Shown piece by piece: positions 1-8,605 of a stretch of 64,000 bases of DNA. This DNA is from Paraburkholderia hiiakae. GTDB taxonomy: Bacteria > Pseudomonadota > Gammaproteobacteria > Burkholderiales > Burkholderiaceae. Made by a program: the position numbers and the translations under genes. Each line of letters opens with the position of its first letter. The stretch's first letter is position 1. The stretch is from positions 1-64,000 of the forward strand of contig NZ_CAJHCQ010000006.1 of assembly GCF_904848665.1 (NCBI RefSeq). The letters are read 5' to 3'. The notes beneath the pieces were generated by a model. It ran no database searches. It saw only the letters and a program-made list of their open reading frames with translations, and had not been told where the DNA came from.

Positions 1-364
1 TGAAGGCCTCCTGGGCGTCCATCTGATATGCGCTGAACAGACCGAGCTCCACGCAGTCCGCCACTGCGCGCTGGACCTCCGCCACAGAGCCTGCTTCTTC
101 CGGCTTGCCCAGCTGCGCGGCCCTCAAAAACCGGCCAAGTCCCGCCTCCTGGATCGCAGGACCATCCACAGACGCATCTTCCTCACCATCCTTGTCGAGC
201 GGCACGTAAATGTATTCTTCGTTTGCGAAGTGCGACTTCTTGCCTTCGTCAAACTTGATCTCGCCATCGACGCAGTCCAAATAGCGAGTACCGATTCGGC
301 CATGCTCCCAAACCCAATTCTTCAGGAGCGGACGTAGTGGATGCAGCCTGTCGTGATTAGCCAT
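1..364 (-). CDS. Hypothetical protein, 5' part only
   Basis: An open frame runs leftward from an ATG at 364 off the window edge, giving the first 121 residues. The protein begins MANHDRLHPL, is acidic in its middle (a DKDGEEDASVDG stretch) and looks soluble, with no signal peptide or membrane segment. An AGGA-like ribosome site (GGAGGATTCA read on the minus strand) precedes the start. I do not recognise the family and assign no function. Codon use is like that of the chromosomal genes nearby. Confidence 0.6.
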   Translation of the reverse strand, partial: MANHDRLHPLRPLLKNWVWEHGRIGTRYLDCVDGEIKFDEGKKSHFANEEYIYVPLDKDGEEDASVDGPAIQEAGLGRFLRAAQLGKPEEAGSVAEVQRAVADCVELGLFSAYQMDAQEAF

Positions 365-888
365 TGAATCCTCCAAGTGCCCCAGTATAGTTTCAAGTGG
401 TTGCTTGGCCGAACCCCGGCCGATATCGAATTTCCGTAGTCGACCAGGAGGAGACGTTCATCCGTGCGCGCATTTGGTCATTCTTGCGTCCGCATCGCCC
501 AGCAAAGAGCCGTTAGGGCAATGAACGATTTGGCTTCGATTTGCAGATAGAGAATGTGTATAAAATAAACGGTGCTCGGTCCCGGTGGCGCCGCGTGGAA
601 ATAGACCCCGACTGTTCGAGCGGCGGAGCTCGCGCCTATCCGTAAGGGTGTCCGCGCCACTTGTTATCACTCACTGTGCGCTGTCTTCCGCAGAACGAAC
701 GGAGGAATTGGGAGAATGCGCCGCGGCACCAACGTGACCGTCGCTGACTGCAACACGGACAGCGAAGACCACACGCTGCGCAAGTAAATTTCAGCTCGGG
801 TGTGCCGGATTTGCCGTCGACTCAGTCTTGCCCTAGGTTTTGAAGACTGCGCGCCGCGCAAGGCTTTTATTTACACGAGGGGCTGTCC
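365..888. other. Intergenic stretch, no gene seen
   Basis: About 520 bp between the divergent starts of the partial gene and the membrane-protein gene. Only short frames of 60-70 codons without ribosome sites are present. Promoters for both flanking genes should lie here, but I see no clear sigma70 pair or strong inverted repeat. Confidence 0.4.
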
Positions 889-1986
889 ATGACTCCTTTT
901 TCTTCAATTTTTCGTAAATTAAAGTTGTGTTGCAAAAAGCTACTGAATACTTTCGCCGTCGTGATCCTGCGTCCGATAAGACTACTGGATCGGCTTGACC
1001 TTGAAATTAATCAGAGTAAATGGATTCTTCGCCGTCTGGAGCAAGTCAGCAAGAAATGGGTGCCCGTCATAGAGGTGAGACTGACATATCAGTTATTCCT
1101 CATATTTATTTTCGCTAGCATTGCAAACTCGCTACTTTTCTTGATTGTCTCTTTATCAAGTAACGAGACGCTAGCCGTGGTTGCTATGATATCGTCGATA
1201 TTGCCGCTCCTCGTTGTAATTGGTGGGTTGATCTACTTGTCGCCCGGAATGACGTACCTTCTGGAGTTCCCGCTAACGAAGATTGGCTTGGCAATGATTG
1301 CATCGGCAACCCTTTGGGTAGGCCGTGGCGAGACGGAAATCCGGCTTAATTCAATTTTTACGATTGATGGAAGTCAATTTCCGATGGCGCTAGCCGTCGG
1401 CACAGTTCTTTGGTCGTTGAAGGCTATATACAGTTGCATGCTTTTTCTAGGCGCTGCGATGTCTTTGATTAATGTATTCTGGATGTTTTTGTCAGATGCC
1501 AATATTCCAAGCGCTGACAAACTCCTTGGCACCAAAGAAACTCGGCATCGCATCGAGGCCGTCTTAGGTTGTACATTGGGTGTGTTGGTGTTTGGTGCAC
1601 TGGCGTTTTCGTTTTTGAATTCGATGAATTTAGATTATTATATATTATCGCGCGTTGCACTTAAATATGATTTAAATTCTTTCTCCAGATGTGTTGGTCT
1701 GTCCGAAGGGGATAGCGTATTATTTTTGGGCACGGATAATTCCAGGGCTCTTGTGGTTGGGCCTATTCTCGGTATCAAGGGAAATATATTCATGGGAGAA
1801 GAGTTGAGAAAATGGCCCAAGCCAACTGTTCGCGGCATTGCGGCGTGCAATGAGATTTCGATTCGACCACGTAGCGCTACTTTTACCCGGCAAGAATTAG
1901 ACAAGGCCGCGAGCTCTCCAGACCGCCCGTGCCCGGCTTGCGCCGATTCAATGCAGCAACCCCGGAAGGCTTGGCTAGAGCGCTAA
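889..1986 (+). CDS. Multi-pass membrane protein of unknown function
   Basis: 365 residues. A basic N-terminus (residues 1-60) precedes about five hydrophobic segments: near 65-88, 93-115, 120-140, 165-200 and 225-245. A soluble C-terminal part of about 100 residues contains a CVGLSEGDSVLFLG stretch. A GAGGGG ribosome site sits 7 bp before the ATG. No family is recognised. The gene is clearly more AT-rich than most of the window. That character stops near 1890, and the last 30 or so residues (from about DKAASSPDRP) are GC-rich and unlike the rest, so the reading frame may run into foreign 3' sequence. It lies downstream of recombinase copy 1 and may be acquired cargo. Confidence 0.6.
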   Translation: MTPFSSIFRKLKLCCKKLLNTFAVVILRPIRLLDRLDLEINQSKWILRRLEQVSKKWVPVIEVRLTYQLFLIFIFASIANSLLFLIVSLSSNETLAVVAMISSILPLLVVIGGLIYLSPGMTYLLEFPLTKIGLAMIASATLWVGRGETEIRLNSIFTIDGSQFPMALAVGTVLWSLKAIYSCMLFLGAAMSLINVFWMFLSDANIPSADKLLGTKETRHRIEAVLGCTLGVLVFGALAFSFLNSMNLDYYILSRVALKYDLNSFSRCVGLSEGDSVLFLGTDNSRALVVGPILGIKGNIFMGEELRKWPKPTVRGIAACNEISIRPRSATFTRQELDKAASSPDRPCPACADSMQQPRKAWLER

Positions 1987-2088
1987 TTGCGGGTCTCGGC
2001 CGTCGCCACTTTCTGCTGTAACTGCGCAGTATTCGCAACGCCCGTTTATCATTCCAATTGCCTACGTGTAGCACCGAGGGACCGCCGT

Positions 2089-2230
2089 GGGTCGCGAGTA
2101 CTCATTCGCTCCCGTTGGCACCCGACAATCGAGGCTACGACGGCTCGAGCGGCGGCAAAGCGCCTATCAGCTGCCTTACAGTGGCCGACACTCCAACGTT
2201 TGCTATGGCCGAATTGAATGCGTAGGCCGT
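2089..2230 (+). repeat. Dispersed noncoding repeat, copy A
   Basis: This 140-bp stretch aligns by eye with 38774-38915. Shared blocks include GGGTCG.GAGTACTCAT, GGC.ACACC/CCGACA, AGCTGCCT.ACA and the segment around GT.TGCTA.GGCCGA..TG.GTGCGTAG. Identity is roughly two thirds, by inspection only. It is noncoding in both places and abuts the 3' flank of recombinase copy 1. Confidence 0.45.
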
Positions 2231-3185
2231 CCGGCAGCTTTCCGGATCGAAGCGGCGTCGAAGATGGCTGTCCTGCGGCAGCGGCGCCGGCACAAGTCCG
2301 CCGGTCTTGTCTCAGAAAGGGAGAGCGGCCACGCGAATCCCGATGTAGCGTCTTCTCGCGCGGCCGGAAACTGCTGTGCTAGATTTCAGTCTGCTCCGAA
2401 ATCTCGAGCGCGTCGTCGACTTCGATGCCAAGGTAGCGGATTGTGCTTTCAATCTTGCTATGGCCGAGCAGCAGCTGCACTGCCCGGAGGTTCTCCGTGC
2501 GTTTGTAAATCAGGGTTGCCTTGGTGCGGCGCATCGAATGCGTGCCGTACGCTGTCGGATCAAGCCCTGCTGCACCCGCCCACCGACGTATCATCCGTGC
2601 GTATTGCCGGGTTGAAAGATGCGGGGACGCCGATAGCCGACTTGGGAAGAGGTACTGTTCGGATCTGAGGGCAGCCTTCTCAAGCCACGCGCCGACCGCG
2701 TTCCGGGTCGACTCGGTCAGTTCAAACTGGACAGGGCGCTGGGTCTTTCGCTGGATGACTTGCGCCCGCGGCAGGATCTGATTGCCGTGCGTGACATCGC
2801 GGACTCGCAGGCTGACAAGATCACAACCACGTAGTTTGCTATCGATTGCGAGGTTGAACAGGGCGAGATCGCGGACAGCATGAGCGTTCTGAAGGTAGAT
2901 CCGGATCGCCCAGACGTCCTTCGGCCTCAGCGGCGGCGTCTGGCCGACCAGCTTGCCCTTGTTCCATGCCTCACGGGATTGTTCGGATTTCATCGCAGTC
3001 TCCCACAGGGATGATGGGAGTTCGATTGTGGTACACGCCCTCGACGCCAGCGTGGAGTGGTTTGACCGAAGTTCGCACCGGCCCGCCAGATATTGCCTTA
3101 CCGGCATCCAGCAGCCCTTTCACCCGGGCGGCTGCTCCGCAACAGAATGCTGCCCAACGACCTACAGGTAAATTTCGGCCATAGC
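2206..3185 (-). repeat. Recombinase unit, direct-repeat copy 1
   Basis: A unit of nearly 1 kb made of the integrase-like gene plus about 170 bp on each side, repeated in the same orientation at 33294-34268. The gene part is about 95 percent identical at the protein level. The flanks are more diverged, but share a 28-bp identical block at 3136-3163, matching 34221-34248. The offset between the copies is constant (31,084-31,085 bp), so they are collinear. Confidence 0.7.
2379..2993 (-). CDS. Tyrosine recombinase / phage-type integrase, copy 1
   Basis: 204 residues from the ATG at 2993, chosen because GGGAG lies 6 bp upstream in both copies. The open frame continues to 3107, but that part is not conserved with copy 2. 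It matches the catalytic domain of the phage integrase family: arginine in SKLRGCDL, the THSMRRT box (H-x-x-R), GHSKIES and the nucleophile tyrosine in TIRYLG. No separate N-terminal SAM-like core-binding domain is evident beyond about 60 residues, so it is shorter than phage integrases and resembles the small solitary recombinases scattered through Burkholderia genomes. All catalytic residues are present, so it could be active. The related copy is at 33463-34077. Confidence 0.85.
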   Translation of the reverse strand: MKSEQSREAWNKGKLVGQTPPLRPKDVWAIRIYLQNAHAVRDLALFNLAIDSKLRGCDLVSLRVRDVTHGNQILPRAQVIQRKTQRPVQFELTESTRNAVGAWLEKAALRSEQYLFPSRLSASPHLSTRQYARMIRRWAGAAGLDPTAYGTHSMRRTKATLIYKRTENLRAVQLLLGHSKIESTIRYLGIEVDDALEISEQTEI

Positions 3186-4033
3186 AGTCGTTCACTCACC
3201 GGACCTGCACTGGCAGCAATAGGCCGCTGAACAGCCGTTTGTTGGATAGCCATCTGGAGCGGGCGCTAAAGTATCTAGCGAATGCTTACTTCCGCCCCGA
3301 AGAGGCGGTTCGAACTTGGGCCAATGTCACGGCCGCTCTCGAAAGCGAATCGGTCATCCGCCCATGCCAGCTAGTAATACGTGGGGACTATGCGGCGTCG
3401 CGCCGATTTGAACTGCCGTTCTCGTCGACGCGATCAAAGATCGATTGTTCAGTTTTTTCTAAAACAGATTTGGACGCAAACGAATAAATGCACCTATGCG
3501 CGCAACTACAATAGACATGTCGACTCAGCGTAACTGAAGGCTCCGTAGACATCGCTCGCACATGCACAGGATTTGCTCTGAGCTCTCCTAGTGAGATGAC
3601 GAGACTCGTATTGCTACCGCCAAATTCCGGTGTGCGGCGATCTGTTCTCGCACGAAGACGAGCAACGCGCCCAGAATCGCGGCGACTCCGGGATGGGCGA
3701 TAACGCGGCGAAGCGGCGCTTGGTGTTGAGTCTCCTCGCCAGCGAAGTTTTGGACCTTTCCAACGCCCCCGAAACGCCGCCGCAAGGGACCGAGATTATC
3801 GCTGTCCGATCGCATTTCTTACGGGATCCATAAGGAAAGCGAAATTGGCGTCATTGCATTGCGATACGATAGCTCTGCTCTTTGTGTGAGACGGCACATT
3901 CGCGTCCCACTTTCAAGCAGGTATGCAATCACCCGCATGGTCATGACACGCGCTCCCGGTCACGGGAGTCTGCAAATTTCGCTATCCGGTCAGACAATCC
4001 TTCTCTTACAAGCCCTGCGAAACGGAGCATCAT
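3186..4033. other. Intergenic stretch, no convincing gene
   Basis: About 850 bp between recombinase copy 1 and the first EthD gene. Frames of 60-80 codons exist on both strands, but none has a ribosome site, a recognisable domain or convincing codon use. The final 200 bp should carry the promoter of the EthD gene. No clear operator was seen. Confidence 0.4.
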
Positions 4034-4378
4034 ATGCTTAAAGTCTATATATTGAGCCGTCGCCGTTCTGATATGACGCACGAGCAGTACATGACACATT
4101 GGCGGGATGTTCACGCGCCGCTTTTTTCAAACCAGCCGGATACGAAGCGCTACGTTAGACGGTACATTCAGTCACGACTCACTGGGGATCGTCCAGAAGG
4201 GGCCGTGCTGGGCGAAGTGGATGGCATCGTACAGCTTTGGTTCGATGACATAGACGGCTTTCATGCCTTCGCAAATTCGCCTTCGTACAGAAACGTCATC
4301 CAGCCCGACGAAGAGCGATTCACCGATCCCACGAAATGCGAGTACTTCTTCACAACAGAGCACACCATTTTCGAATGA
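4034..4378 (+). CDS. EthD domain protein (first copy)
   Basis: 114 residues, the usual size of a single ferredoxin-like alpha/beta-barrel EthD domain. The N-terminus MLKVYILSRRRSDMTHEQYMTHW fits the family signature (short strand, then a helix with an H-x-x-HW-R-D-x-HAPL motif). The C-terminal half has the usual W-F-D-D..FHAFANSP-Y segment. A GGAG ribosome site lies 6 bp upstream. EthD proteins accompany monooxygenase and polyketide-type pathways, and some act as small dehydratases or monooxygenases. No cofactor site is apparent. A longer two-domain relative lies at 26034-26921, which suggests both serve the same accessory pathway. Confidence 0.8.
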   Translation: MLKVYILSRRRSDMTHEQYMTHWRDVHAPLFSNQPDTKRYVRRYIQSRLTGDRPEGAVLGEVDGIVQLWFDDIDGFHAFANSPSYRNVIQPDEERFTDPTKCEYFFTTEHTIFE

Positions 4379-4797
4379 AACGCGAAGCCGAATGCAGTGC
4401 GCCCGTCCCGGCAGGCGCAGTTCGGCCAGGCAGAGACCCTCCGCGCGACCACTGCTTGGACATTCGTGCGACTTCTTCTCCGTCAACGGCCCATCGACCA
4501 CCGATGAAGTACATCACGTCGTCGGCCATTGCGGACGGTCGGTGATCGGGAGCCGTGCGGCCGCTGCATGATATACAGGGCACCTTGCGCTCCAGTGCAG
4601 GTGTCCGGTTGCTATTTTTCAATCCTTCGCAACATACCGGACATTGGGTGAGGATTTGCTCGACTGCGTGTTTCGCACCCGCGCGTCCAAATGCTTCGTT
4701 CGCAGCAAGAAAACGCAATGCGAGCAGAGCAACGCGGAGAAATGAAGGACTTGCCAACCGACCGGACGGTGCCACAGGCGAATTGGCAACAGGGAGG
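4379..4797. other. Intergenic stretch, no gene seen
   Basis: About 420 bp between the convergent ends of the EthD and aldo/keto reductase genes. Several frames stay open in this GC-rich DNA, but none shows a domain or ribosome site. No strong terminator hairpin was found. Confidence 0.4.
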
Positions 4798-5664
4798 TCA
4801 ACTCGCGAAAGCATTCAAACGGTTCATCTCGTCGTTCGACAGTTTGATATTCGCGGCTGATACATTCGCCCGCAGATGAGCCCGATTAGACGTCCCTGGA
4901 ATTGGGAGCATCACGTGGCTCTTGCGGAGCAGCCATGCGATAGCGATTTGCATCGGTGAAGCACCGTGGTTGCGAGCGACTTCGCCCAGCGTGGTAGACG
5001 ACTCGCCGATACTGCCCGCGGCCAACGGGTACCAAGGTATGAAACCGATATCGTTCGCTTCGCAGTATTCGAGTACCGATTCGCTCTGACGATCAAATAG
5101 ATTATAGCGATTTTGAACCGTCGCAACCTTGAAGTGCTTCGACGCGGCTTTAATCTGCTCGACGGATACTTCACTCAGGCCGACGAAGCGGACGAGGCCC
5201 TCTTTCTGCAAGGCATTGACTGCGTCAAATTGCTCGTCGGCGGGGACAGCCGGGTCGACTCGATGCAACTGCCAAAGAGAAATCTGTTCAACACCGAGAT
5301 TCTTCAAGCTTCGTTGCGCGCGTTCACGAAGGTATTCGGGTCGCCCGTCTGGTTGCCACTGATCAGGGCCGGGGCGGCGTAGCCCAGCTTTGGTCGCAAC
5401 GATGACATTCTTGTATGGATGCAGGGCCTCGCGGATAAGCTGTTCAGACACTTCTGGCCCGTACGAATCGGCCGTATCGACGAAATCGATTCCGAATTCC
5501 GGCAGCGACTGCAAGACACGAAGCGCTTCTGCTGGATTGTCCTGCGGCCCCCATATCCCGGGTCCGGTGATTCTCATCGCGCCGTAGCCCAGTCGGGTAA
5601 TGTCTACTTCGCCGGCAAGCTTGAATTTGCCGGCCGCAGATGCGGAAATTAGCGGATCGCTCAT
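4798..5664 (-). CDS. Aldo/keto reductase
   Basis: 288 residues forming an NADPH-dependent (beta/alpha)8-barrel oxidoreductase. The catalytic tetrad is visible: D63 and Y68 in FVDTADSYG, K91 in VATKAG and H133 in LWQLHR. NADPH-binding motifs near the C-terminus (LPIPGTSNRAHLRAN) are typical of the YghZ/Tas-like bacterial branch. An AAGGA ribosome site lies upstream of the ATG. It is a cytosolic reductase of aldehydes or ketones. The gene stands alone, convergent to the EthD gene and upstream of nothing obvious on its strand, so it may be independently regulated. The substrate cannot be read from sequence. Confidence 0.9.
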   Translation of the reverse strand: MSDPLISASAAGKFKLAGEVDITRLGYGAMRITGPGIWGPQDNPAEALRVLQSLPEFGIDFVDTADSYGPEVSEQLIREALHPYKNVIVATKAGLRRPGPDQWQPDGRPEYLRERAQRSLKNLGVEQISLWQLHRVDPAVPADEQFDAVNALQKEGLVRFVGLSEVSVEQIKAASKHFKVATVQNRYNLFDRQSESVLEYCEANDIGFIPWYPLAAGSIGESSTTLGEVARNHGASPMQIAIAWLLRKSHVMLPIPGTSNRAHLRANVSAANIKLSNDEMNRLNAFAS

Positions 5665-5728
5665 GAACGGAAGGTCCTTCAGGTAAAGGTCGAACGCTTG
5701 GGTGTCTCGCCGCTTTGGACGATGACTA

Positions 5729-6178
5729 TCAGTCTCTAACCGACGAGGCGAGAATCATTGCTCGCTCGTTGGCTGGAGGATTAGAAACACGGGTATATGG
5801 CGCGTACACGACATCCCCACGCGCAATCAAGTCGCCCGTCAGAGCACACCGGCCAGAGCGGCGTGCCGACCGTTTGGTCCAAAGCTGGTCACAGTAGTGG
5901 CATAACGTGGCGTCGCGCCAGCTTATGAGGATAGACCGGTCGGTGACACGTTCGACAAACGTGACTACTGCGTGCGACAAGTGACGCATAGGCCCGTCGT
6001 CGCCGGATGCCTTACGACGAGGCTTTTGAGGGCGTTGGGCAGCGCTCCTTCGAACCCGTTCGATGTACGGATTGCCGTTGCAATCAGTCAGCGCTTCGAG
6101 CACGGTGATCGTGACCATCCAGGCATCTCGGGTGGCAGTCGGCTCAGTTTGCTTAAATCCCGAGGCGATGACGCTCAC
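5729..6178 (-). CDS. DUF3331 family protein
   Basis: 149 residues starting at a GTG with a perfect GGAGGG ribosome site 5 bp upstream. The family hallmark near the C-terminus is visible as GRCALTGDLIARGDVVYAP, preceded by a CHYC pair, so four cysteines or ligands could form a small metal site. DUF3331 proteins are nearly confined to Burkholderia sensu lato and have no known role. The start is divergent from tetR, and the intervening 315 bp contains the TetR operator, so it may share that control. Confidence 0.8.
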   Translation of the reverse strand: MSVIASGFKQTEPTATRDAWMVTITVLEALTDCNGNPYIERVRRSAAQRPQKPRRKASGDDGPMRHLSHAVVTFVERVTDRSILISWRDATLCHYCDQLWTKRSARRSGRCALTGDLIARGDVVYAPYTRVSNPPANERAMILASSVRD

Positions 6179-6387
6179 TTTTTCCCTCCGTCGTTAGGCC
6201 GGGCAGCAGGACATAGGCATCGCAGCGTTGCCGAAATAACTCGCAACTTTCAATGGCAGTGATGCTATACCGCGCGATAGGACGAGATAAATTGGCTGTA
6301 TCCGAATTCACAATTTGACGTTCTCAAACAGTGGATCTCTCGCGACCTTCTCTGAGCTTGGAAAGGTACGATGTCGACATTGCCCGA

Positions 6388-6407
6388 GGGCTACTACCGG
6401 GTATGTT
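6388..6407 (+). promoter_or_regulatory. Putative TetR operator 1 (tetR promoter)
   Basis: A 20-bp site whose last 16 bases (TACTACCGGGTATGTT) are identical to those of the palindrome at 21607-21626. The left half-site is degenerate. It overlaps the first bases of the predicted -35 of tetR, the expected position for autorepression. Assignment to this TetR protein is an inference from placement and from the two sister sites. Confidence 0.6.
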
Positions 6408-6434
6408 GGGCGACTTTGTCGAGGTCGCTATAAT
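6406..6434 (+). promoter_or_regulatory. Sigma70-type promoter of tetR
   Basis: A perfect TATAAT -10 at 6429-6434 is preceded by TTGGGC at 6406-6411 with a 17-bp spacer. Transcription would start near 6441, about 50 bp before the tetR start. The -35 overlaps operator 1. Confidence 0.65.
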
Positions 6435-6476
6435 TCAATAATGCTGAACAGTGGGCCCCGCCGGGCCTTTGGCGCC

Positions 6477-6491
6477 GGAGGGTTTCCCTCC
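6477..6491 (+). promoter_or_regulatory. Hairpin covering the tetR ribosome site
   Basis: GGAGGG, a TTT loop and CCCTCC form a perfect 6-bp stem ending 2 bp before the ATG at 6494. The GGAGGG arm is the only Shine-Dalgarno-like sequence for that start, so folding would hide it. If translation instead starts at the ATG at 6518, the hairpin lies in the leader. Confidence 0.4.
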
Positions 6492-6493
6492 AG

Positions 6494-7177
6494 ATGCGCG
6501 CACCGAACCGGGACGATATGACTCCGAGCAAGCAGGAAATTTTGCGTATGGCAGCGGAATGCTTCATGGAACAGGGCTTCCATGCCACCAGCATTGACGA
6601 CGTGGCCCGCCGCCTTGGCGCGACGAAGGGCCGGATATACCATCACTATCCTTCGAAGATCGAGCTTTTCTTCGATGTCCACCGTGCGGGGATGGAACTG
6701 CTCTTTTCTGCCGTCGAACCTGCCAGTCAAGTCGATGGCGACGGCATCACTGTCCTTGCAGCGATGCTGGAAGCCCATGCGATGGCGATCCTTGAGCATC
6801 ACACCTTTGAGAGTGTTGTTGCGCAGGGGGTCCAGATGCATCGTTTCGGTGCGACAACGCCGGCACAACGGGAAATACTGAATGAGCTGATAGGCAGTCG
6901 CGACCGATTCGAAGCGATGTTCAAGAAAGCGGCAACGACAGCTCGCAAGGACGGTACCCTGGCCAACGTGGACATATCGATTGCAGTCAAGACACTGCTT
7001 GGCGGCATTCAATGGTCGCTCATCTGGTACCGGCCACAAAGCGACACGGGGCCTAAGTCGCGGCGTCATCTTGCTGAGCAGATGGTCAAGACGCTCGTGG
7101 ATGGGGTTCGGGCGCGCGGCAACACACAGGCCGCGTCCGCGCCGGCGCCTGCTCGCAGCACACGGAAACGAGGTTAG
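6494..7177 (+). CDS. TetR family transcriptional regulator
   Basis: 227 residues (219 if the ATG at 6518 is used, where QEILRMAAECF begins the conserved domain). The N-terminal TetR helix-turn-helix is clear: AAECFMEQGFHATSIDDVARRLGATKGRIYHHYPSKIELF in family terms, with the T-S-I-D-D-V-A recognition helix region and the Y-H-H-Y-x-S-K turn. The C-terminal ligand-binding part (about 75-210) is helical and specific to the subfamily. A basic, Ala/Pro-rich tail ends RSTRKRG. Promoter, operator and a ribosome-site hairpin lie directly upstream. Related operators precede the 7533 dehydrogenase gene and the nmrA-like gene, so it is probably a local repressor of the redox cluster, released by a pathway compound. 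Confidence 0.9.
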   Translation: MRAPNRDDMTPSKQEILRMAAECFMEQGFHATSIDDVARRLGATKGRIYHHYPSKIELFFDVHRAGMELLFSAVEPASQVDGDGITVLAAMLEAHAMAILEHHTFESVVAQGVQMHRFGATTPAQREILNELIGSRDRFEAMFKKAATTARKDGTLANVDISIAVKTLLGGIQWSLIWYRPQSDTGPKSRRHLAEQMVKTLVDGVRARGNTQAASAPAPARSTRKRG

Positions 7178-7532
7178 TAGAGGGGCAGGGCGCATCCTTC
7201 GGGATCTCAATCGCACATCACCGCTTCTTCGCTCAATCGAAATACAGCTACTGTCCCCATAAGTAGTCCAGCGACATGCTTTGTCGCCAGAATTTGTTCA
7301 TTTGTCCCCTGCCTTTCCTCCTGACTTACAGGCCCAGTCTTCCGGCGCGGCTGCGGATGCGCAATCCCTTCTTGGAGTAGGGGAAATGCTTGCGCGAAAA
7401 AAACCTACTGAGTAGTATGTTTCTCATGCGAGGGAGAAGCTGCGACATGGTCTTCCTTGGGGGCCGTCCGTCGCGTCTCGATTCGGGTGGCTGAGAAGTA
7501 GGGGTCACGAGACATCCGAAAGGAGGCGATCG
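7178..7532. other. Control region upstream of the DenD-like gene
   Basis: 355 bp without a gene. It holds a promoter with an embedded TetR-type operator (7390-7421). Nothing else recognisable was seen. Confidence 0.5.
7390..7421 (+). promoter_or_regulatory. Promoter with embedded TetR operator 2
   Basis: TTGCGC (7390-7395), a 17-bp spacer and TAGTAT (7413-7418) form a plausible promoter. The -10 lies inside AACCTACTGAGTAGTATGTT (7402-7421). Read toward the gene, this matches the site of the nmrA-like gene (AACATACCCGGTAGTATGTT) at most positions. Repressor binding would block the -10. Confidence 0.6.
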
Positions 7533-8513
7533 ATGCGTGTAATGGTCACAGGCGCGGCAGGATTTATTGGACGCGCACTCACCGCAAAGCTGTTGGGCGG
7601 CGCCACTCTTGCGGACGGGTTTGGAGGCTATCGATCCATCGAAGAAGTCGTGCTCGTCGATCGCGATTTCCCGGAAAAGGAGCAATTCGGTGCGCCTCGT
7701 GGGGTTAGGGTTGTTCGGATGATGGGAGACCTCTCTGACGCCAGCTTTGCCGCCGAGGTCGCGTCGATTGGCGTCGATGCCATCTTCCATTTGGCCGCGG
7801 CGCTGACGCTGGATTCGGAAGTGCGAGACGACGTTGCGTATCTTGTCAATGTGGAGGCAATCCGGCGCTTTATCAGCAAGTCGTCGCCGTTCACTCGATT
7901 CGTATTTGCAAGTTCGATTGCAGTATTTGGCGGGGAGCTGCCGCCGGCAGTGACGGATCTTGAGCGCTTCTCCCCTGAAACGACCTACGGAACGCATAAG
8001 GCCGTTGCCGAACTGTTGCTCTCAGATGCTTCAAGGAAGAACCGCATCGACGCCCGCGTCCTTCGATTGCCTATTGTGCTCGTCCGCCCCGGCGCGAATG
8101 TTCCCGCAGTATCGGACAGGATTGCCGCGATCGTGCGCGAACCGCTCGCCGGACGAGACACGGTCTCTCCGCTTGCGGCCGAAACGCATATACCGGTTGC
8201 GTCGGCGGGGGCAGTTGCCGCGGCGTTCATCCGGCTACATGATGTGCCGAAAGAAATGCTTCCGCCATCGCGAGCAATGAATCTACCGTCACTCACTGTA
8301 AGCATTGAGCAGATGATTGCCTCGACGCGCAGGCAAGCCGGCAATCGAGAACTGGGGAAGGTCCATTGCGCTCCCGACGCTCGATTGCAGGCAATCGTAG
8401 ACGGATGGCCACGAGCATTCGTTTCGGATGTCGCTACGCGTCTTGGCATCGTTGGAGACCATTCGATCGACGATATCATCGTTGAATATCTCGCCGGCAA
8501 TCGAAGCAGCTAG
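7533..8513 (+). CDS. NAD-dependent epimerase/dehydratase family dehydrogenase (DenD-like)
   Basis: 326 residues, an extended SDR fold. The N-terminus MRVMVTGAAGFIGRAL carries the G-x-x-G-x-x-G nucleotide site. D-x-x-D follows in GDLSDASF, and the active site shows serine in FASSIAVFG and Y-x-x-x-K in TYGTHK. Overall length and the RLPIVLVRPGAN segment resemble D-erythronate dehydrogenase-like members rather than sugar epimerases. An excellent GAAAGGAGG ribosome site precedes the ATG. It is followed 92 bp later by the flavin monooxygenase gene on the same strand, probably one operon under TetR operator 2. The substrate is unknown, but the enzyme likely oxidises a hydroxy-acid or alcohol. Confidence 0.85.
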   Translation: MRVMVTGAAGFIGRALTAKLLGGATLADGFGGYRSIEEVVLVDRDFPEKEQFGAPRGVRVVRMMGDLSDASFAAEVASIGVDAIFHLAAALTLDSEVRDDVAYLVNVEAIRRFISKSSPFTRFVFASSIAVFGGELPPAVTDLERFSPETTYGTHKAVAELLLSDASRKNRIDARVLRLPIVLVRPGANVPAVSDRIAAIVREPLAGRDTVSPLAAETHIPVASAGAVAAAFIRLHDVPKEMLPPSRAMNLPSLTVSIEQMIASTRRQAGNRELGKVHCAPDARLQAIVDGWPRAFVSDVATRLGIVGDHSIDDIIVEYLAGNRSS

Positions 8514-8605
8514 ACAGCTACATCACAAGAAGCAAAGCATATTTCAGGACTCGTGCTTCGTTCGCCAGGAAGGTGAAAGCATGGGAAATTAATTTAGGAC
8601 ACCGA

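Larger units (their letters stand above)
6179..6493. other. Divergent control region between DUF3331 gene and tetR
   Basis: 315 bp with no gene. It contains the tetR promoter, an operator-like palindrome overlapping its -35, and a hairpin over the tetR ribosome site, listed separately. The half nearest the DUF3331 gene shows no clear promoter. Confidence 0.5.

Noticed and set aside
2087-2668. A 193-codon plus-strand frame
   Set aside because: It runs through noncoding repeat DNA and antisense to recombinase copy 1.
3239-3487. An 82-codon plus-strand frame
   Set aside because: A weak start without a ribosome site and a product without family traits.
6428-7216. A 262-codon minus-strand frame
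   Set aside because: It lies antisense to the whole tetR gene, which has a promoter, HTH and good codon use. The frame has no domain or ribosome site.
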